Source: Hydrogenimonas sp. (lineage in GTDB: Bacteria > Campylobacterota > Campylobacteria > Campylobacterales > Hydrogenimonadaceae). From it: a stretch of 11,211 nucleotides of DNA. The notes under the pieces were generated by a model. That model did not search any database, had not been told where the DNA came from, and was given only the letters and a program-made list of their open reading frames with translations. The stretch spans positions 4,868 through 16,078 of the forward strand of contig NZ_JAOZOZ010000031.1 in the NCBI RefSeq assembly GCF_029933015.1, given 5' to 3'. Below are positions 7,260 to 11,211 of this stretch, piece after piece. The translations under genes were made by a program, and so were the position numbers. Position 1 is the first letter of the stretch; each line of letters opens with the position of its first letter.

Positions 7260-7276
7260 CATGAAATAAAAATCAT

Positions 7277-7282
7277 AAGGAG
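7277..7282 (+). promoter_or_regulatory. Ribosome binding site that decides the aclB start
   Basis: AAGGAG lies 5 bases before the ATG at 7288. The overlapping in-frame GTG at 7285 would be only 2 bases away, so the ATG is preferred. Confidence 0.7.
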
Positions 7283-7287
7283 TTGTG

Positions 7288-8595
7288 ATGGCTCAAAAAG
7301 CGATACGTGAGTATGACGGTAAAGCCATTTTCGCCAAACATTGGAACGAATATTTCGATGGCTTTCACTACGATTTCAAATCTGTACTGGTAACCAGTGC
7401 GGACGAGTTGCGCGAAAAAGCGAAAGAACATGGATTTGAATGGCTGACCCAGGAGCCCCTCGTCGTAAAACCGGACATGCTTTTCGGTAAACGCGGGAAA
7501 AACGGACTGGTTCTTTTCAAAGTCGAAAAACCGGGCGATGTCACACTCGAGGATGCCGCCAAGTGGATCGAAGAGAAGCAGAGCCACGAAGTGACGCTGC
7601 TTTCCGGTCAGAAAGGTATGCTCACACACTTCATCGTCGAGCCGTTCACTCCGCACACACAGGATCAGGAATACTACATTTCCGCGACGGTCGTCGACAA
7701 CGACGACGTGCTCTACATGTCTGCCGAAGGCGGTATGGAAGTCGAAGAAGGATGGGAAGAGAAGGTCAACGAAGTCCGTATCCCCATCAACATGAGCGAG
7801 AACGAAATGGAGCGTGCGGTCCATGCCAACGTTCCTGATGGAATTCCCGATGAAGCGAAAGAGAGATTCGCATCATTCGCTATCCAGTTCTTCAAATTCT
7901 ACCGCGATCTCAACTTCGCATACCTTGAAATCAACCCGATTGTCATGATCGGCAACGATGCGCACATTCTGGACCTCGTCGCACGACTCGACGATACGGC
8001 GGGATTCCTGATGAAAGACAAATGGGGAGATATCGAGTTCCCGACACCGTTTGGAATGGAAGATATGTCACCCGAGGAGAAAGCGATCGCCGAAGCCGAT
8101 GCCAAATCGGGCGCATCGTTGAAACTGACGATCCTCAACCCCGAAGGACGCATCTGGACGATGGTCGCAGGTGGTGGTGCGTCGGTCGTCTATGCCGATA
8201 CCATCGCCGATCTCGCAGGTGTCAAAGATCTGGCCAACTACGGCGAGTACTCCGGAGGCCCGACGGAGAGCGAAACACAGTTCTATGCCGAAACCATTTT
8301 CGATCTGATGACCCGCTACGAAGATCCGCGAGGAAAGATCCTGATCATCGGCGGTGCGATCGCCAACTTCACGGATGTCGCGAAAACCTTTACAGGAATC
8401 ATCAAGGCACTTGAAAAGTATGCCGACAAACTGAAAGCACACAACACGAAAATCTATGTACGACGCGGTGGACCGAACTATGAAAAAGGTCTTAAAGATA
8501 TCAAAGAGGCAGCCGAGCGACTTGGACTCTATATGGAAGTCTACGGACCGGATACTCACGTAACCGATATCGTACGTATGGCACTTGAGAAGTAA
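7288..8595 (+). CDS. aclB: ATP citrate lyase, beta subunit (ATP-grasp / succinyl-CoA synthetase beta-like)
   Basis: With AclA this subunit catalyses ATP- and CoA-dependent cleavage of citrate to acetyl-CoA and oxaloacetate, closing the reductive TCA cycle in the cytoplasm. The 435-residue protein begins AQKAIREYDGKAIF, typical of ACL. Its N-terminal half is an ATP-grasp domain: VVKPDMLFGKRGKNGLV near 59, MSAEGGMEVEEGW near 144 and YLEINPIVM near 212, the last two matching Mg/ATP-binding segments of succinyl-CoA synthetase beta. The C-terminal half is the ligase-like domain with MVAGGGASVVYADTIADLAG near 292, ANYGEYSGGPTE near 316 and GGAIANFTDVAKTF near 355. Codons look translationally optimised (many CGT, ATC, AAC, GGT). 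aclA follows after 12 bases. The homologous citryl-CoA synthetase small subunit of some Aquificota is the alternative, but the citrate synthase domain on the next gene settles it as ACL. Confidence 0.95.
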   Translation: MAQKAIREYDGKAIFAKHWNEYFDGFHYDFKSVLVTSADELREKAKEHGFEWLTQEPLVVKPDMLFGKRGKNGLVLFKVEKPGDVTLEDAAKWIEEKQSHEVTLLSGQKGMLTHFIVEPFTPHTQDQEYYISATVVDNDDVLYMSAEGGMEVEEGWEEKVNEVRIPINMSENEMERAVHANVPDGIPDEAKERFASFAIQFFKFYRDLNFAYLEINPIVMIGNDAHILDLVARLDDTAGFLMKDKWGDIEFPTPFGMEDMSPEEKAIAEADAKSGASLKLTILNPEGRIWTMVAGGGASVVYADTIADLAGVKDLANYGEYSGGPTESETQFYAETIFDLMTRYEDPRGKILIIGGAIANFTDVAKTFTGIIKALEKYADKLKAHNTKIYVRRGGPNYEKGLKDIKEAAERLGLYMEVYGPDTHVTDIVRMALEK

Positions 8596-8607
8596 GGGAG
8601 ATAGAAG

Positions 8608-10431
8608 ATGAGCAGCAGACTTTTTACAAAAGACACACAAGCGATTTTCTGGAACAACAACAAGAGCGCGATTCAGCGTATGCTCGACTACGACTATGTG
8701 ATCGGTCGGGAGAAGCCTTCCGTCGCGGCGATCGTCGCACCGACGAGCTCCAACAAGTTTGAGAAGTTTTTCTACGGACCGGACGAAATCATGGTCCCGC
8801 TCTACCGGTCGACGCCGGATGCGGTCGCAGAGCACAAAAACGCCGATGTACTTCTGAACTTCGCGTCATTCCGTACCGCCTACGATGTGACGATGGAAGC
8901 GTTGGATCTGGGCAAACAGTTCCGGACCATCATGGTGACGGCGGAAGGTATCCCCGAAAGAATGGCTCGTATCATGAATCAGCGTGCACGAGACAACGGA
9001 ACACTGGTCATCGGGCCGGCTACCGTCGGTGCGATTACCCCCGGTGCATTCAAAATCGCGAACATCGGTGGTACCATCGAAAACATCATCAACTCCAAAC
9101 TCCACAGAGCCGGTAGCGCGGGTCTGGTGACACGATCCGGAGGTCTGTTCAACGAACTTTGTAACATCATCGCACTCAATGCAGACGGTATCGCCGAAGG
9201 TGTTGCGATCGGTGGTGACCGTTTCGTAGGATCGGTCTTTATCGATCACCTCCTGCGTATGGAAGAGAATCCGGATGTCAAATATATGATTCTTCTGGGT
9301 GAAGTGGGAGGTACGGAAGAGTACAAAGTGATCGAAGCTGTCAAATCCGGCAAGATCAAGAAGCCGATCATCGCATGGTGTATCGGTACCATCGCCAAAC
9401 ACTTCAGCAGCGGAGTACAGTTCGGACACGCAGGCGCGAGTGCGAATGCCGAGCGTGAAACGGCTGAAGCGAAAAACGCTGCGATGCGTGAAGCGGGTAT
9501 TCATGTGCCCAACAGCTTCAACGATCTGCCTCAGACGATCCATCAGGTATACACAGATCTGAAAAAACAGGGTGTCATTCAGGAGATCGAAGAGCCCGAA
9601 GTTCGTGAAATTCCGAAAGTACGCAAGCCGAAAAACTTCATCTGTACCATCAGTGACGACCGCGGTGAAGAAGCGACCTATGCCGGATATCCGATCAGCT
9701 CCGTAGCGACTCCCGATACCGGTAAAAGCATCGGGGATGTCGTCAGCCTTCTCTGGTTCAAAAAAGTCTATCCGAAATGGGCGACAGATTTCATTGAAAC
9801 GGTCATCAAAACGGTTGCAGATCACGGTCCTGCGGTCTCCGGTGCCCACAACGCCAAAGTCACCGCGCGTGCCGGCAAATCTGTCGTCGAATCACTTGTT
9901 ACGGGACTTCTGACTATCGGTCCCAGGTTCGGTGGCGCGATCGACGGTGCAGCGAAATATTTCAAATACGCCAATGACAACAACATGACACCCCAGGAGT
10001 TCCTGGCCTATATGAAAAAACAGGGTATTCCGATTCCTGGAATCGGTCACCGTATCAAGTCCCTGCGAAACCCGGACAAGCGTGTCGAAGGGCTCAAAAA
10101 ATATGCCAACGAGTATTTCCCGAGCACATCGCTGCTCGAATACGCTTTGGAAGTCGAGCAGTTGACGACTTCGAAAAAAGACAATCTTATCCTCAACGTC
10201 GACGGAACCATCGGTATTCTGATGGTCGATATGTGGCGTGCACTCGGATACACCGAGCAGGAGATCGACGAATTTATCGAAAGCGGTACACTCAACTCCT
10301 TCTTCATTCTCGGACGCACCATCGGATTCATCGGACACGTTCTCGATGAAAAACGCCTGGCGATGCCGATGTACCGCCATCCTATGGATGACATCCTCTA
10401 CGACGTCAAGCCTGCCGAGGAAATCAAGTAA
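8608..10431 (+). CDS. aclA: ATP citrate lyase, alpha subunit (CoA-ligase plus citrate synthase-like domain)
   Basis: The 607 residues match the usual ~610 of bacterial AclA. Residues about 1-320 are the CoA-binding and ligase part: GPATVGAITPGAFKIANIGG near 136, TRSGGLFNELCNI near 175, and QFGHAGASAN, whose histidine 274 is the expected phosphohistidine. Residues about 340-607 are the citrate synthase-like lyase domain: ISDDRGEEATYAGYPIS near 348, DHGPAVSGAHN (histidine 406), GPRFGGAIDGAAKYF near 438, GIGHRIKSLRNPDKRV (histidine 481), NVDGTIG (aspartate 532) and the ACL-type ending MYRHPMDDILYDV near 588. The two halves together define ATP citrate lyase rather than separate citryl-CoA synthetase and lyase. 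A purine-rich GGGAGA ribosome site precedes the ATG. The gene ends 61 bases before the pseudopilin gene, and that gap holds an inverted repeat without a T-run. Confidence 0.96.
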   Translation: MSSRLFTKDTQAIFWNNNKSAIQRMLDYDYVIGREKPSVAAIVAPTSSNKFEKFFYGPDEIMVPLYRSTPDAVAEHKNADVLLNFASFRTAYDVTMEALDLGKQFRTIMVTAEGIPERMARIMNQRARDNGTLVIGPATVGAITPGAFKIANIGGTIENIINSKLHRAGSAGLVTRSGGLFNELCNIIALNADGIAEGVAIGGDRFVGSVFIDHLLRMEENPDVKYMILLGEVGGTEEYKVIEAVKSGKIKKPIIAWCIGTIAKHFSSGVQFGHAGASANAERETAEAKNAAMREAGIHVPNSFNDLPQTIHQVYTDLKKQGVIQEIEEPEVREIPKVRKPKNFICTISDDRGEEATYAGYPISSVATPDTGKSIGDVVSLLWFKKVYPKWATDFIETVIKTVADHGPAVSGAHNAKVTARAGKSVVESLVTGLLTIGPRFGGAIDGAAKYFKYANDNNMTPQEFLAYMKKQGIPIPGIGHRIKSLRNPDKRVEGLKKYANEYFPSTSLLEYALEVEQLTTSKKDNLILNVDGTIGILMVDMWRALGYTEQEIDEFIESGTLNSFFILGRTIGFIGHVLDEKRLAMPMYRHPMDDILYDVKPAEEIK

Positions 10432-10451
10432 CTCTCTCTTCTTCTGCCTTG

Positions 10452-10460
10452 TGGTATAAT
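10452..10460 (+). promoter_or_regulatory. Extended -10 promoter of the pseudopilin gene
   Basis: TGGTATAAT is a perfect extended -10, 32 bases before the ATG at 10493. The pyrimidine-rich sequence before it (CTCTCTCTTCTTCTGCCTT) has no -35, as is common in Campylobacterota. The predicted start site, near 10467, falls inside the loop of the inverted repeat at 10453-10480. Confidence 0.55.
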
Positions 10461-10480
10461 TGGTAAAAACCAGTTATACC
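10453..10480. repeat. 12-bp inverted repeat with AAAA loop covering the pseudopilin promoter
   Basis: GGTATAATTGGT (10453-10464) and ACCAGTTATACC (10469-10480) pair along all 12 positions, 11 as Watson-Crick pairs and one as T-G, around a four-base AAAA loop. The left arm contains the -10 box itself. A transcript from that promoter would carry only the right arm, so a DNA-level operator is more likely than an RNA switch. Read-through RNA from aclA could form the full hairpin, but no T-run follows it. Confidence 0.75.
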
Positions 10481-10492
10481 CGAGGTTCTTTC

Positions 10493-11143
10493 ATGAAAAA
10501 AGCCTTCACTATGTTAGAACTGATATTGGTCATTGTAGTAGTGGCTATATTGTCAGTTGTGATGATTCCTCGCTTTTCCGACAGTCAATTGCGTGAAGCA
10601 GCGGACCAGATTATTTCCCATATACGTTACACACAGCATCTCGCCATGATCGATGATAGGTTTAAACCAGATGACCAAAATTGGTTTAGATCCAGATATC
10701 AGGTATTTTTTCACCATGACAATTCAGGTGATAAACACCTGATATATACTATCTATTACGACAAAAACAAAAATAGCACTTCTACTCCTACGACGGATGA
10801 AATTGTTACAGATCCAGCTACAAAAAGAAAATTGACCGGAAATAGTACATATACTTCTTCCTATATGGAACAACTTGATTTGACCCATAAATATGGAATG
10901 GAAGAAATCAATATTTGCGGAAACACAATCGATACAACGGGTGGCAGTACAAGTCGGATATATTTCGACAATACTGGAAGACCATACTATATGAATGCCA
11001 CATCAACAATGGACAATAGTGTAGGACTGGGTGATCTGCTTTCCAATACATGCGATATCGTTTTTAAAAGTAGTGACGGAAATTTTACGGTTTCCATCGA
11101 ACCTGAAACAGGATATGTTCATTTGAGTTCAATAAATTACTGA
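10493..11143 (+). CDS. Type IV pilin-like pseudopilin with prepilin N-terminus (type II secretion/pilus minor subunit)
   Basis: The 216-residue protein starts MKKAFTMLELILVIVVVAIL, a class III prepilin signal. The peptidase would cut between alanine 4 and phenylalanine 5, leaving glutamate at +5 and a hydrophobic helix to about residue 26. The -1 residue is alanine rather than the usual glycine. The remaining ~185 residues are polar, rich in Ser, Thr, Asn and Asp, with cysteines in NICGNTI and SNTCDIVF that could form a disulfide. FDNTGRPYYMN near 162 and the FTVSIEPETGYV ending resemble GspH/FimT-type minor pseudopilins, though the exact class is not certain. The start at 10493 is chosen because GAGG lies 7 bases upstream and the signal begins there; an in-frame GTG at 10460 falls inside the promoter. 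The gene is clearly more AT-rich than its neighbours. No other pilus gene is in the window. Confidence 0.8.
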   Translation: MKKAFTMLELILVIVVVAILSVVMIPRFSDSQLREAADQIISHIRYTQHLAMIDDRFKPDDQNWFRSRYQVFFHHDNSGDKHLIYTIYYDKNKNSTSTPTTDEIVTDPATKRKLTGNSTYTSSYMEQLDLTHKYGMEEINICGNTIDTTGGSTSRIYFDNTGRPYYMNATSTMDNSVGLGDLLSNTCDIVFKSSDGNFTVSIEPETGYVHLSSINY

Positions 11144-11145
11144 TC

Positions 11146-11182
11146 TTTCAAAAAAGCAAAAAAATCGCACTTTTTTCCGAAA
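11146..11182 (+). terminator. A/T-rich hairpin after the pseudopilin gene (terminator or promoter UP region)
   Basis: AAAAAAG (11150-11156) and CTTTTTT (11170-11176) form a 7-bp stem. It can be extended outward by TTTC/GAAA across a CC bulge. The T-run in the 3' arm could release polymerase after the pilin gene. The same phased A/T tracts lie just before the TTGACA at 11188, so they could instead act as an UP element. The sequence does not decide between these. Confidence 0.35.
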
Positions 11183-11187
11183 ACCCC

Positions 11188-11211
11188 TTGACAAGGTGTG
11201 CGCTAGCTGCT
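11188..11211 (+). promoter_or_regulatory. Truncated strong promoter: perfect -35 TTGACA at the right edge
   Basis: CCCCTTGACA gives a consensus -35 at 11188-11193. Eighteen bases follow to the window end, so with 17-bp spacing the first base of the -10 would be the final T at 11211. The GC-rich spacer and the A/T tracts upstream resemble promoters of rRNA or tRNA operons. What it drives lies outside the window. Confidence 0.45.

Noticed and set aside
8068..9849. Minus-strand open frames opposite aclB/aclA (8068-8835 and 8866-9849)
   Set aside because: They are shadows of highly biased aclBA codons, with no recognisable protein and no ribosome site.
10453..10480. Reading the inverted repeat as the aclA rho-independent terminator
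   Set aside because: The stem is AT-rich and followed by CGAGGTTC rather than a T-run, so intrinsic termination is unlikely.
10460..10492. Upstream GTG start for the pseudopilin
   Set aside because: It lies within the -10 box and inverted repeat, and would put 11 residues ahead of a canonical short prepilin leader.
1..11211. CRISPR arrays, insertion sequences, tRNA or rRNA genes, defence or toxin-antitoxin modules
   Set aside because: No spaced direct repeats, transposase motifs, cloverleaf sequences or defence-type domains were seen. All sizeable frames are accounted for by the genes listed.

Overview
This looks like the chromosome of a chemolithoautotrophic Campylobacterota (formerly Epsilonproteobacteria), from one of the more GC-rich marine or hydrothermal lineages. 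The main evidence is an adjacent aclB-aclA pair encoding both subunits of ATP citrate lyase, the signature enzyme of the reductive TCA cycle. Several -10 boxes without a clear -35 (TGGTATAAT, TTTGGATATACT, TATAAT) also fit this phylum. The genus cannot be fixed from the sequence alone. Coding density is very high, and no gene-free stretch exceeds about 160 bases.

Layout. (1) Bases 1-2283, minus strand: a cut-off modD-like phosphoribosyltransferase preceded by a complete DUF255/YyaL thioredoxin-fold protein. (2) Bases 2441-4162, plus strand and divergent from the first block: a full-length DsbD transmembrane thiol reductant carrier. (3) Bases 4230-7199: a tight three-gene plus-strand cluster of a dihydroorotase-like protein that has lost its metal ligands, a class I glutamine amidotransferase (TrpG/PabA type), and a multi-pass membrane protein resembling GT-C glycosyltransferases. 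(4) Bases 7288-10431: aclB and aclA. (5) Bases 10493-11143: an AT-rich gene for a type IV pilin-like pseudopilin, whose promoter lies inside a 12-bp inverted repeat. (6) Right edge: a perfect TTGACA -35 behind A/T tracts, with its -10 box cut off by the window end.

How the genes relate. AclBA cleaves citrate to acetyl-CoA and oxaloacetate for CO2 fixation. DsbD carries electrons from cytoplasmic thioredoxin to periplasmic thiol proteins, and its divergent neighbour is another thioredoxin-fold protein, so the left third has a thiol-redox theme. The dihydroorotase-like and amidotransferase genes touch pyrimidine and chorismate/folate metabolism respectively, but neither has its usual partner here (pyrB; trpE or pabB). 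I found no mobile element, CRISPR array, tRNA or rRNA gene, and no clearly new multi-gene system. The most unusual items are the metal-ligand-free dihydroorotase homologue and the palindrome over the pseudopilin promoter.
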